Assembly: GCA_045542355.1 (NCBI GenBank)
Contig: JAZQKX010000034.1
Coordinates: 78,357-142,356, forward strand
Length of the DNA stretch: 64,000 nucleotides
Direction of reading: 5' to 3'
DNA from: UMGS1532 sp045542355
GTDB lineage: Bacteria; Bacillota; Clostridia; Oscillospirales; Acutalibacteraceae
In this document: piece by piece, positions 8,322 through 16,235 of the stretch
Numbering within the stretch: the stretch's first letter is position 1
How the letters are laid out: each line of letters begins with the position of its first letter
Program-made: the position numbers and the translations under genes
The notes under the pieces: model-generated
Databases searched by the model: none
The model's input: only the letters and a program-made list of their open reading frames with translations
Told to the model about the DNA's origin: nothing

Positions 8322-9017
8322 TTATTTGCTTATTTGTCCTAATATTCCGTCCAGATAATCAATAGACTCTGCAAGTAGTTTATCCATTCTTGCGGTCTTG
8401 GCTTCGGTTAGCATTTCAGACATAACAGTTTGCAATACATCTGCTTTTAACATTTCGCAACGCCCCATGGCAAGTGCCTTTAATTCATTTGCGTTTTCAT
8501 CCTGTGATAATGATAGGCGAGAGGTCACAGAGGCGGTATGGACTACAGCTTCGCTGATTATAGTAGAAGCATATTTAAAGCTTTCTTCATCGTTCTCCTC
8601 GGCGGTGACTACTGTTGGCGTTGGCGGCGGCTCAGGAATTGATTTCTTAGGTTCATTATCAGACTGTGTGGCACATGAAATATTCTCTAATTTGAGTTTT
8701 AAATCCTCTGCATATCTCTTTGTATCGAAATGTTCACCTTTTAGTTTATTGAGCTCAAGAGTTAATTGGTTGTTTCTTTCTTCGAGCTCTATTATTTCAT
8801 TTTCGTATGTCTGGAATTTAATCTCTGATTCTTTCTGTATTCTTTCAATTTTATCTGAAAGCTGATGGTTTTTCTTTAAAAGCTCCTCAATTTCCTGAGG
8901 ATTATTCTGTCTTTCCAACTCCTCTAAACGCTCTCTTAACTGGCGGTTTTCCAACAAGGTAAAATTAAGCTTGTCGGTGGTTTCTTGTAGAAGTTTTTTC
9001 AGGGTGCGTTTAAGCAT
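8322..9017 (-). CDS. Coiled-coil protein of unknown function (231 aa)
   Basis: The first 115 residues are an almost uninterrupted Glu/Lys/Leu/Gln-rich coiled coil (LRERLEELERQ, LEERNNQLTLELNKL). A short proline-rich hinge (PEPPPTPT) follows, and then a helical C-terminal part of about 90 residues (VVHTASVTSRLSL, LKADVLQTVMSEML). There is no signal peptide or membrane segment. The layout resembles cytoplasmic scaffold proteins such as DivIVA-like or septum-associated proteins, but I see no DivIVA N-terminal motif and do not assign it. It is a single gene with ribosome binding site AGGTGA. The long divergent region to the pot operon lies upstream. Confidence 0.75.
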   Translation of the reverse strand: MLKRTLKKLLQETTDKLNFTLLENRQLRERLEELERQNNPQEIEELLKKNHQLSDKIERIQKESEIKFQTYENEIIELEERNNQLTLELNKLKGEHFDTKRYAEDLKLKLENISCATQSDNEPKKSIPEPPPTPTVVTAEENDEESFKYASTIISEAVVHTASVTSRLSLSQDENANELKALAMGRCEMLKADVLQTVMSEMLTEAKTARMDKLLAESIDYLDGILGQISK

Positions 9018-9173
9018 AGGGAATCACCTCATGTGCATTAATACTTTTTATATATTATAATATATGAAATTTAATTTTTCAATCTAATAATTCATAAATT
9101 TTCCACTCGTTGGTTTAAAAAGGAAAAAAACGATAAAATCCACCTTGAAATTACAGTTTTTTTATAAAACCAC

Positions 9174-9202
9174 TTGACAACTACGCTAATAATTTATATA
9201 TT
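9174..9202 (+). promoter_or_regulatory. SigA-type promoter for the pot operon
   Basis: TTGACA at 9174-9179, 17-nt spacer, TATATT at 9197-9202. It predicts a 5' UTR of roughly 175 nt before potA. The remainder of the 9018-9173 gap holds nothing I can name except AT-rich upstream sequence. Confidence 0.7.
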
Positions 9203-9255
9203 TATATTAACGTTTTTGCATCTGTGTTGAAAGAGCAAAATCAAGTTATTTGCCG

Positions 9256-9375
9256 TAATCCCGAGTGTGACTCAGAGGATTATGAAAAACCCTTTGCGGA
9301 GGGCATCTAACAGCGATTTTGGGGGTATCGCGCAGAGCTTATTTAGCTTACGTGACACTTTGTGTCCGCAAAGGG
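9256..9375 (+). ncRNA. Structured leader RNA of the pot operon, candidate riboswitch covering the potA ribosome binding site
   Basis: Two structural units are visible by eye. First, an extended hairpin has TAATCC (9256-9261) pairing with GGATTA (9277-9282) and an inner GAGT/ACTC helix. Second, an 11-bp outer helix, 9290-9300 with 9365-9375, encloses smaller hairpins (GCGAT/ATCGC at 9313-9317/9327-9331, an AGCT repeat near 9336-9348, and CAC/GTG at 9356-9358/9362-9364). The 3' strand of the outer helix contains AAAGGG of the potA Shine-Dalgarno (AAAGGGGG, 9370-9377), so the closed form should block translation. I do not recognise the class. By position, a polyamine-sensing element is a reasonable guess. 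Confidence 0.6.
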
Positions 9376-9385
9376 GGATGCTTAA

Positions 9386-10513
9386 ATGGCAGAAAATAAT
9401 AATATCATTCAGCTTAAGAACATTTCTATTTCCTTCGATGACGAGCAAATTCTTAAGGATTTCAGCCTCAACATTAAGGATAAAGAATTCGTAACCTTAC
9501 TCGGTCCGTCAGGATGCGGTAAAACCACAACACTTCGCATAATTGCGGGTTTTGTTAATCCTGACAATGGTGAGATTCTGTTCGATGGCAAAAAAATTAA
9601 TGGTGTTCCTGCATACAAACGTCAGGTTAACACCATTTTTCAGCGTTACGCACTTTTCCCAAATATGAATGTATACGATAATATTGCATTTGGATTAAGT
9701 GTTAAGAAAGTACCGAAGCGGGAAATCAAAGAGCGGGTCACCGAGATGCTGAAAATGGTTAATCTTGTTGGCTTTGAAAAGCGTAACATCAATAATCTTT
9801 CAGGCGGACAACAGCAGAGAGTTGCCATTGCCAGAGCTATTATTAATCGTCCTAAGGTGCTATTACTTGATGAGCCTTTAGCAGCTTTAGATCTTAAAAT
9901 GCGCAAGGATATGCAGGTAGAACTTAAAAATATTCAGCAAACTTTGGGAATCACCTTCGTTTTTGTTACCCACGACCAAGAAGAAGCCTTGGCTATGTCT
10001 GACACAGTTGTTGTTATGAATGATGGTGAAATCCAGCAGATAGGCACTCCTCAAGATATTTATAATGAGCCCGAAAACGCCTTTGTAGCTGATTTTATAG
10101 GTGAGTCTAATATCTTAGACGGCACTATGAAGAAAGATTTTTTAGCCAATTTTTTTGGCAGAGATTTCGTGTGTCTCGATAGGGGATTCAAGGAAAACGA
10201 AGCGGTAGATGTTGTTATCAGACCTGAGGATATCGATATAGTACCGTCTCAGCAGGGCATGTTAACTGGTACCGTAACATCAGTTACCTTTATGGGTGTG
10301 CATTATGAAATTATCATAGATATTGATGGCTTCAAATGGATGATTCAAACCACAGATGAGCACAAGGTTGACGAAGTTGTTGGTCTTCAGATTGAGCCTG
10401 ACGCCATTCATATCATGCATAAATCAAAATATTCCGGACTCTACGGTGATTATAGTTCGTTCAGTGACGAGATGGACACCATCAGCGAAGTGGCTGAGGA
10501 GGATGAGAATTGA
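9386..10513 (+). CDS. potA: Spermidine/putrescine ABC transporter ATPase
   Basis: The ATP-hydrolysing subunit of a polyamine importer. The 375-aa protein has Walker A GPSGCGKTTT, the Q-loop, the signature LSGGQQQRVAIARAI, Walker B LLLDEPLAALD and the H-loop THDQEEAL. A C-terminal TOBE-type regulatory region (VVIRPEDIDIV) follows, as in PotA. The ATG at 9386 follows the AAAGGGGG ribosome binding site that lies in the leader helix. It overlaps potB by 4 nt, so the genes are translationally coupled. The polyamine substrate is inferred from the whole operon, particularly the PotD-like binding domain. Confidence 0.93.
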   Translation: MAENNNIIQLKNISISFDDEQILKDFSLNIKDKEFVTLLGPSGCGKTTTLRIIAGFVNPDNGEILFDGKKINGVPAYKRQVNTIFQRYALFPNMNVYDNIAFGLSVKKVPKREIKERVTEMLKMVNLVGFEKRNINNLSGGQQQRVAIARAIINRPKVLLLDEPLAALDLKMRKDMQVELKNIQQTLGITFVFVTHDQEEALAMSDTVVVMNDGEIQQIGTPQDIYNEPENAFVADFIGESNILDGTMKKDFLANFFGRDFVCLDRGFKENEAVDVVIRPEDIDIVPSQQGMLTGTVTSVTFMGVHYEIIIDIDGFKWMIQTTDEHKVDEVVGLQIEPDAIHIMHKSKYSGLYGDYSSFSDEMDTISEVAEEDEN

Positions 10514-11331
10514 ACAAGAAATCCTTTGGAAGTCGTTATGTTTCAGCTCCGTACGTTGTCTGGTCGGTAATATTTGTTATCGTACCGCTTATTATGGTAA
10601 TTTACTATGCATTCACTAATTCAGACGGTGAATTCACTTTGGAGTACATCATAGGCTTAGGAAGATATTCCAATACATTTGGTACTTCGTTGCTTTACGC
10701 CTTTATTGCAACTTTGATCTGTCTGATCATGTCATATCCTTTTGCATATTTTATGGCGAGAAAAAGCGAAAATACCCAAAAAACCATGATGATGCTTGTG
10801 ATGCTTCCCATGTGGATGAACTTCCTTATAAGGACCTATTCGTGGATTACTATTTTATCTAATACCGGAGTTATCAACAATTTGTTGCAAAACCTCGGAC
10901 TTAACACCGTTCAGCTTATTAACACCCCTGGTGCTGTAATTCTGGGTATGGTTTATAACTTCATTCCATATATGATTTTGCCAATATATTCCATTATGTG
11001 TAAAATCGAAAATCCGATTTTAGAGGCATCGGAAGACCTAGGCGCGAATGCATATATGAAGCTAAAAAAGATTATATTACCAATGAGTCTGCCCGGTGTG
11101 ATTTCGGGTATTACAATGGTGTTTGTTCCAGCGGTCAGCACCTTCTATATTTCACAAAAACTGGGCGGGGGAAAGACCCTGCTTATTGGAGATGCCATTG
11201 AAGCTCAATTTATGAGCGCAAACAATTATAACCTTGGCGCCTCTCTGTCCTTGGTTTTAATGATACTGATTCTTATCAGCATGTTTGTTATGAATAAGTT
11301 TGCTGATGAAGACGGAGGTGTGCTTATATGA
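10510..11331 (+). CDS. potB: Spermidine/putrescine ABC transporter permease PotB
   Basis: Integral membrane permease with about six helices. The EAA coupling loop reads EASEDLGANAYMKLKKIILPMSLPGVISG. It has the MWMNFLIRTYSW segment typical of PotB. The start is TTG at 10510, overlapping the potA stop and preceded by GAGGAGGATGAG. It ends in a 4-nt overlap with the next gene. It forms the heterodimeric channel with the PotC half of the fused protein. Confidence 0.92.
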   Translation: MNKKSFGSRYVSAPYVVWSVIFVIVPLIMVIYYAFTNSDGEFTLEYIIGLGRYSNTFGTSLLYAFIATLICLIMSYPFAYFMARKSENTQKTMMMLVMLPMWMNFLIRTYSWITILSNTGVINNLLQNLGLNTVQLINTPGAVILGMVYNFIPYMILPIYSIMCKIENPILEASEDLGANAYMKLKKIILPMSLPGVISGITMVFVPAVSTFYISQKLGGGKTLLIGDAIEAQFMSANNYNLGASLSLVLMILILISMFVMNKFADEDGGVLI

Positions 11332-13274
11332 AACACTTCCAGAAAATATATATATTTCTTATATTTCTTTTCCTGTTTGCTCCGCTTTTCATAATAATGC
11401 TTTATTCCTTTAATCTGTCAAACAGCACCTCTGTTTTTACAGGTTTTTCATTGCAGTGGTATAAAGAACTGATTCACGATACCGAGCTGATAAATGCCCT
11501 GAAAAATTCAATAATCCTTGCTGTATTATCCTCTACTATTGCAACGATTATCGGCACTGCTGCAGCGGTTGGTATTCACGCGTACCGAAAAAGATGGACA
11601 AAAAGCACTTTAATGACTGTCACCAATATTCCCATGATGAATCCTGACATTGTAACAGGTATTTCAATGATGTTGTTATTTGTCTTTGTGGGAGTATTTA
11701 TAGGAACAAATAATTCCTTAAACTTTTTGACTCTGTTAATTGCACACATTACATTTAATATTCCTTATGTGCTTCTTTCAGTTATGCCCAAACTTAAACA
11801 AACTGATATAAGCCTTGCAGAGGCGGCAGAAGATTTGGGTTGTACACCTTTTAAGTCTTTCTTTAAGGTGATTCTACCAGCCATTTCCTCAGGTATTGCC
11901 ACTGGTTTTGTTATGGCCTTTACTCTTTCCCTTGATGATTTTGTTATAAGCCATTTTACAAGCGGTTCGGATTTCCAGACTTTACCCATTTTGATTTATT
12001 CTATGACCAAGCGTAGGGTTAGGCTGGATATATATGCTCTGTCAACTGTTATTTTCTTAGCGGTGCTTTTGGTGCTTGTTCTCAATAACATTGCGTCCAG
12101 CAACGAGCCTACTTCGGGCACAAGGGTTAGAAGACGAAATATTCTTATACCCAAAATCTGCAGAATAACCTCGGTGGTACTTGTTGCTGTTTTATCCGCA
12201 TCAGTAATTCTATTTTCTAATTATGCAACGAATAATAAAAATAGCGACCTGAATTTTAAAGCAAGTTATACCAAAGAGTATGCAGGAACAGAGCTGAATG
12301 TATTTAACTGGGGTGAGTACATTTCCGACGGCAGAGAGGGCACTCTTGATGTTAATGCCGAATTCGAAAAGTTAACAGGCATAAAGGTAAATTATACCAA
12401 CTACGACTCGAACGAGTCAATGTATTCAAAACTCAAAAGTGGCGGAGTGTCTTACGACATTGTTATACCGTCCGATTATATGGTTTCAAGAATGAATGAA
12501 GAGGGAATGTTACGCAAGGTTGACACCTCTAAACTTTCAAACTATATCTATATTGATGATGAATACAAAAACATCTACTTTGACCCAGATAACGAGTATT
12601 CTGTTCCGTATTCGGTTGGAATGGTTGGTATAATCTACGACAAAACCATAGTATCTGCTGAGGATGCTTCGACCTGGAATGTATTATGGAACAATAAATA
12701 CAGCAAAAAGATTCTCAATTTCAACAATCCGAGAGATGGCTTCGCAACAGGTCAGTTGCTCCTAGGTATTGATATAAATTCTACAAATAGGGAAGAACTT
12801 AAGACTGTTGCCGATAAGCTTAAGCAACAGAAGCCTGTTCTCCAATCCTATGTCATGGATGAAGTCTTTGACAAAATGGAATCAGGTGAGGCAGTTGTTG
12901 CCCCTTATTATGCTGGAGATTATCTAAGTATGCACGAAAACAACAATAACCTTGCTCTTGCCTATCCTAAAGAGGGGACAAACATTTTTGTTGATTCAGT
13001 TTGTATACCTAATACAACACAAAATTATGAAGCGGCGCTTTTATACATGAATTTCCTGATGGAGCCTGAAGTAGCCCTCGCTAACGCCGAATATATTTGC
13101 TATGCTTCTCCCCATACCGAGGTTGTTGCTAACGAGGAATATGAATATTATAAAAATGAGATTTTATATCCTACGGACGAAGATAAACCCAAAACGTTTT
13201 ATTACCACAATCTTGATGATGAAACGCGAAGATATATTGATAGATTGTGGGAAGATGTGAAACTTTCCAAATAA
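11328..13274 (+). CDS. Fused PotC permease and PotD polyamine-binding protein
   Basis: One 648-aa chain carries two functions. Residues 1-265 are a PotC-type permease with an EAA loop (AEAAEDLGCTPFKSFFKVILPAISSG). Residues about 278-297 form an extra membrane helix (VVLVAVLSASVILF). From about residue 320, ELNVFNWGEYI begins a PotD-type periplasmic binding protein fold, with DIVIPSDYMVSRM and the conserved late motif MNFLMEPEVALANAEYICYASP. The extra helix thus replaces the usual lipid anchor and fixes one binding domain per permease outside the cell. It is the last gene of potA-potB-potCD, followed by a terminator. Such fusions are known in some Firmicutes. Confidence 0.93.
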   Translation: MKHFQKIYIFLIFLFLFAPLFIIMLYSFNLSNSTSVFTGFSLQWYKELIHDTELINALKNSIILAVLSSTIATIIGTAAAVGIHAYRKRWTKSTLMTVTNIPMMNPDIVTGISMMLLFVFVGVFIGTNNSLNFLTLLIAHITFNIPYVLLSVMPKLKQTDISLAEAAEDLGCTPFKSFFKVILPAISSGIATGFVMAFTLSLDDFVISHFTSGSDFQTLPILIYSMTKRRVRLDIYALSTVIFLAVLLVLVLNNIASSNEPTSGTRVRRRNILIPKICRITSVVLVAVLSASVILFSNYATNNKNSDLNFKASYTKEYAGTELNVFNWGEYISDGREGTLDVNAEFEKLTGIKVNYTNYDSNESMYSKLKSGGVSYDIVIPSDYMVSRMNEEGMLRKVDTSKLSNYIYIDDEYKNIYFDPDNEYSVPYSVGMVGIIYDKTIVSAEDASTWNVLWNNKYSKKILNFNNPRDGFATGQLLLGIDINSTNREELKTVADKLKQQKPVLQSYVMDEVFDKMESGEAVVAPYYAGDYLSMHENNNNLALAYPKEGTNIFVDSVCIPNTTQNYEAALLYMNFLMEPEVALANAEYICYASPHTEVVANEEYEYYKNEILYPTDEDKPKTFYYHNLDDETRRYIDRLWEDVKLSK

Positions 13275-13280
13275 ATTTTT

Positions 13281-13310
13281 AAGCCTTGGAATCTATAGGT
13301 TCCAAGGCTT
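13281..13310. terminator. Bidirectional terminator between potCD and the carboxypeptidase gene
   Basis: A perfect 11-bp stem, 13281-13291 with 13300-13310. T-rich on the plus side (TTTCGCTTT) and A/T-rich (complement of AAATTTTT) on the other. Confidence 0.85.
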
Positions 13311-13315
13311 TCGCT

Positions 13316-14386
13316 TTAATATATTTCTGTTGGTATTTCAGGTTGTATGTTTGTTTCGCCGGTTCCCACATGCTCGGCATAAATTTCTATAGCGTCGAAT
13401 ATCGGTCGGTAGGTTCCTGTGGCACCTGTGGTGGAAAGTATATAACTTTTCCCGTCATCGGATTCGGCATAGCTTACTAAACAGTTTCCGCTTTCATTGG
13501 TATATCCGGTTTTACCAGCGAGAATAGTGACACCAACAGCTTCGGTTCCATACATTCTTTCGAATGTGTTGCTGTAGAGTTTAATGCCCTCTGGATTTTG
13601 CGGTGTACGGGTTGTAGTATATTCAAGTGTTGAAAGAACCCTGCGACAGGTTTCGTTTTCCATGGCATATTTCATTATGAGGGCTATTTCATGCACTGTG
13701 CTGTAATGATTGTTGTGGTGCAATCCACTGCAGTTCATAAAGTGAGTATCACGAAGCCCCATATCCTCGGCTTTATCATTCATCAGCTGAACAAAGTTTT
13801 CTTCACTACCCGCTATATGCAATGCTAATGCAGTTGTAGCATCAGCGCCAGAGGGGAGTATAGCGCCATAAAGTAAATCTTTAATAGACACGGTTTCTTC
13901 GTTTAGAAATCCTGCAACCGAGGCTTCTTCAATGTATAATGGATCTAGGATTTCGGTTGTGAAGGTGAAGGTTTCATCCAAATCATTTACGTTCTCAACC
14001 GCAACAATCAATGTCATAACTTTTGTTAAAGAAGCAGGGTATATAATTTCATTTGCGTTTTTTTGGGCTACAATAGTATTTGAATCTAATTCTATTAAAA
14101 TACCGTTTTTACTGTCCATTTTTAGATTTCCGGTTTCTTCGGTTTCAATTGCATATTCCATTTTAGAATTGGATGTTCCGTAATTTTTAGTATTCGAAGA
14201 AGATCCTTCTGTTTGAGAAACGGAGGTTTTGTCACTTAATGCTGGTTTCACTGCTATCGATTTAACACATCTTGAAAACAAAAGAATTATTGTTAACAAA
14301 ATAATAGCCATCGAAAGAAAGAAAAGCTTACCAAAGAGAGTAAGCTTACGCTTTTTTCTTTTTATATTTTTATTCAAATAAATCAT
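13316..14386 (-). CDS. D-alanyl-D-alanine carboxypeptidase (PBP5/DacA-DacF family)
   Basis: A serine peptidase that trims the terminal D-Ala from peptidoglycan stem peptides outside the membrane. A Lys/Arg-rich start (NKNIKRKKRK) is followed by a single transmembrane anchor (FFLSMAIILLTIILLF). The SxxK motif is SLTK (Ser119, Lys122), the second motif reads SGAD where many relatives have SGN, and the KTG motif is KTGYTNESG. I chose the ATG at 14386. An upstream in-frame ATG (14437) would add 17 residues without a ribosome binding site, and the chosen one also has only a weak TAGG. It is a single gene between terminator and a divergent promoter. Confidence 0.88.
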   Translation of the reverse strand: MIYLNKNIKRKKRKLTLFGKLFFLSMAIILLTIILLFSRCVKSIAVKPALSDKTSVSQTEGSSSNTKNYGTSNSKMEYAIETEETGNLKMDSKNGILIELDSNTIVAQKNANEIIYPASLTKVMTLIVAVENVNDLDETFTFTTEILDPLYIEEASVAGFLNEETVSIKDLLYGAILPSGADATTALALHIAGSEENFVQLMNDKAEDMGLRDTHFMNCSGLHHNNHYSTVHEIALIMKYAMENETCRRVLSTLEYTTTRTPQNPEGIKLYSNTFERMYGTEAVGVTILAGKTGYTNESGNCLVSYAESDDGKSYILSTTGATGTYRPIFDAIEIYAEHVGTGETNIQPEIPTEIY

Positions 14387-14464
14387 CCTAAATATTAATT
14401 TCCTAACAATTATACCAAAGTATAAACATAAACACAATAGTTATTTTAACTTTAAATATTATGG

Positions 14465-14493
14465 TTGAAAATAGAGTACAATAGTGGTATAAT
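14465..14493 (+). promoter_or_regulatory. SigA-type promoter for the glycopolymer locus
   Basis: TTGAAA at 14465-14470, 17-nt spacer, perfect TATAAT at 14488-14493, 32 nt before the permease start. Confidence 0.8.
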
Positions 14494-14525
14494 CATATAT
14501 ATAAATAATTGCAAAGGGAATATTT

Positions 14526-15314
14526 ATGAAAAATATTATAAAAAATTTTCTAAAATACAGATTTCTTCTTTCTGAACTTGTAAAGAAAGGAATTAAGCTG
14601 AGATACAGACGTTCTTATCTTGGAATCATTTGGACTTTGCTTGAACCGCTTTTAATGATGATTGTACTTACATTTATCTTCGGTACCTTGTTAGGACGCG
14701 GTGATGCAACATACCCCGTATATATTCTTTGCGGTCGTCTGTGCTTTTCTTGTTTCAATTCTTCTACATCCTCTTGTCTCAGGTCTATACGGAAAAATGC
14801 GGGTATGATTAAAAAAGTGTACGTACCTAAATATCTTTACCCTTTGTCTGAAGTTCTTTATAACTATTTCATTTTCTTAATTTCTCTTATAGTTCTGGTT
14901 ATCGTTTGTTGTGTTTTAGGCGTTTATCCTAAATTTACTTGGTTTTTAACATTAATTCCGTTAGTTCAGCTATTACTCTTGTCATTCGGTGTTGGAATGA
15001 TTCTCGCCACAATAGGCGTATTCTTTAGAGATATGGAATATCTGTGGACTGTTGCAACAACCCTAATAATGTACATGAGTGCTATTTTCTATTATCCTTT
15101 ACAGTTGGTTGGCAACAATGCTAACGACTGGAAAATGCGAATAATAGAACTTAACCCTCTGTATTGTATTATTACTAATTTCCGTAACTGTATTTTTGGC
15201 GACGCATTCGATATGAGTTTGTTTATATATTCATTAATTTTCTCCGTGGTGTGCATCGTAATCGGTGTGTTTGCTTTTTATAAAAAACAGGATAAGTTCA
15301 TACTCGAAATTTAA
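14526..15314 (+). CDS. ABC-2 type polysaccharide/teichoic-acid export permease (TagG/RfbA-like)
   Basis: A 262-aa integral membrane protein with about six helices and the family's N-terminal amphipathic entry KGIKLRYRRSYLGIIWTLLEP. That segment is diagnostic for the permeases that export undecaprenyl-linked wall teichoic acid or O-antigen-like polymers. The following gene is its ATPase. The ribosome binding site is AAAGGGA. It leads a five-gene run of surface-polymer genes, so it probably exports the polymer those genes modify. The exact polymer cannot be told from the permease. Confidence 0.9.
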   Translation: MKNIIKNFLKYRFLLSELVKKGIKLRYRRSYLGIIWTLLEPLLMMIVLTFIFGTLLGRGDATYPVYILCGRLCFSCFNSSTSSCLRSIRKNAGMIKKVYVPKYLYPLSEVLYNYFIFLISLIVLVIVCCVLGVYPKFTWFLTLIPLVQLLLLSFGVGMILATIGVFFRDMEYLWTVATTLIMYMSAIFYYPLQLVGNNANDWKMRIIELNPLYCIITNFRNCIFGDAFDMSLFIYSLIFSVVCIVIGVFAFYKKQDKFILEI

Positions 15315-15339
15315 TTTGCGAAAGGAAATGGGCTGTCAG

Positions 15340-16122
15340 ATGGCAAAGAATGTTCTCGAAGTAAATAAGGTCAGTATGAAGTTCAACCTTAGCAAAGAAA
15401 AGGTTGACACTTTCAAGGACTATATAATTAAGACTCTTAAACGAGAAATTCATTATAACGAATTCTGGGCACTAAAAGATGTCTCTTTCAAACTTAAAAA
15501 AGGTGATAGATTGGGCATTTTAGGTCTTAACGGTGCGGGAAAAAGCACATTGCTTAAGGTTATAGCAGGTGTTTATGACCCCACCAGTGGCTCAGTTAAA
15601 AGGCGTGGGAAAATTGCTCCTTTGCTCGAATTGGGAGCTGGATTTGACCCTCAATATACAGGTGCTGAAAACATCTATCTATACGGTTCTGTGTTGGGCT
15701 ATTCTCATAGCTTTATTGAAGAAAAATTTGATGAAATAGTTGAGTTCTCAGAGTTAAAGGAATTTATAGATGTTCCTTTGAAAAATTATTCATCGGGTAT
15801 GCGCTCTAGGTTAGGATTTGCAATAGCTACCGTCGTTGCCCCCGAAATTCTTATACTCGATGAAGTTCTTTCGGTTGGTGATGCCAAATTCAGAAAGAAG
15901 AGCGAAAAGAAGATAATGAGTATGTTTGAGCAAGGGGCCACAGTTCTTTTCGTTTCCCATTCCGTTGCTCAGGTTGAAAGACTTTGTAACAAGGCAATAA
16001 TTTTAGAGCACGGTCGATTAATTGCCAGTGGCGATGTGAAAGATGTTGCTAATATATATCGCGAAATAACAGGCGAAGATGAGAACAAACCTCAATCAAA
16101 GCCCAAGAAGTCTAAAAATTAA
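15340..16122 (+). CDS. ABC exporter ATPase for surface glycopolymer (TagH/RfbB-like)
   Basis: The ATPase partner of the preceding permease. Walker A is GLNGAGKSTL, the signature is NYSSGMRSRLGFAIA (the SSGM form is typical of polysaccharide exporters), and Walker B is ILILDEVLSVGDAKF. At about 260 aa it lacks the long C-terminal carbohydrate-binding domain found in some O-antigen ATPases. The start is MAKNVLEV at 15340; an ATG at 15328 is possible but sits too close to the AAAGGA. A longer frame from 15265 overlaps the permease and is unlikely. An AT-rich hairpin follows the stop. Confidence 0.9.
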   Translation: MAKNVLEVNKVSMKFNLSKEKVDTFKDYIIKTLKREIHYNEFWALKDVSFKLKKGDRLGILGLNGAGKSTLLKVIAGVYDPTSGSVKRRGKIAPLLELGAGFDPQYTGAENIYLYGSVLGYSHSFIEEKFDEIVEFSELKEFIDVPLKNYSSGMRSRLGFAIATVVAPEILILDEVLSVGDAKFRKKSEKKIMSMFEQGATVLFVSHSVAQVERLCNKAIILEHGRLIASGDVKDVANIYREITGEDENKPQSKPKKSKN

Positions 16123-16123
16123 T

Positions 16124-16157
16124 AAATATATCTACTTGTTAACATGTAGATATATTT
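16124..16157 (+). terminator. Hairpin after the ABC exporter genes
   Basis: A 12-bp AT-rich stem, 16124-16135 with 16146-16157, followed by a short T-rich stretch. It may be a weak terminator that reduces read-through into the next gene. Confidence 0.5.
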
Positions 16158-16235
16158 AGATTTCCGCCGTCAAACCAAAACAGAAATTTACTGTAGTTAT
16201 TGGCGGCGGTTATTCTTATTGATATAGGTGATACT

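Noticed and set aside
15265..15339. Extended N-terminus of the exporter ATPase
   Set aside because: It overlaps the permease end and is not part of the family; the start at 15340 is preferred.
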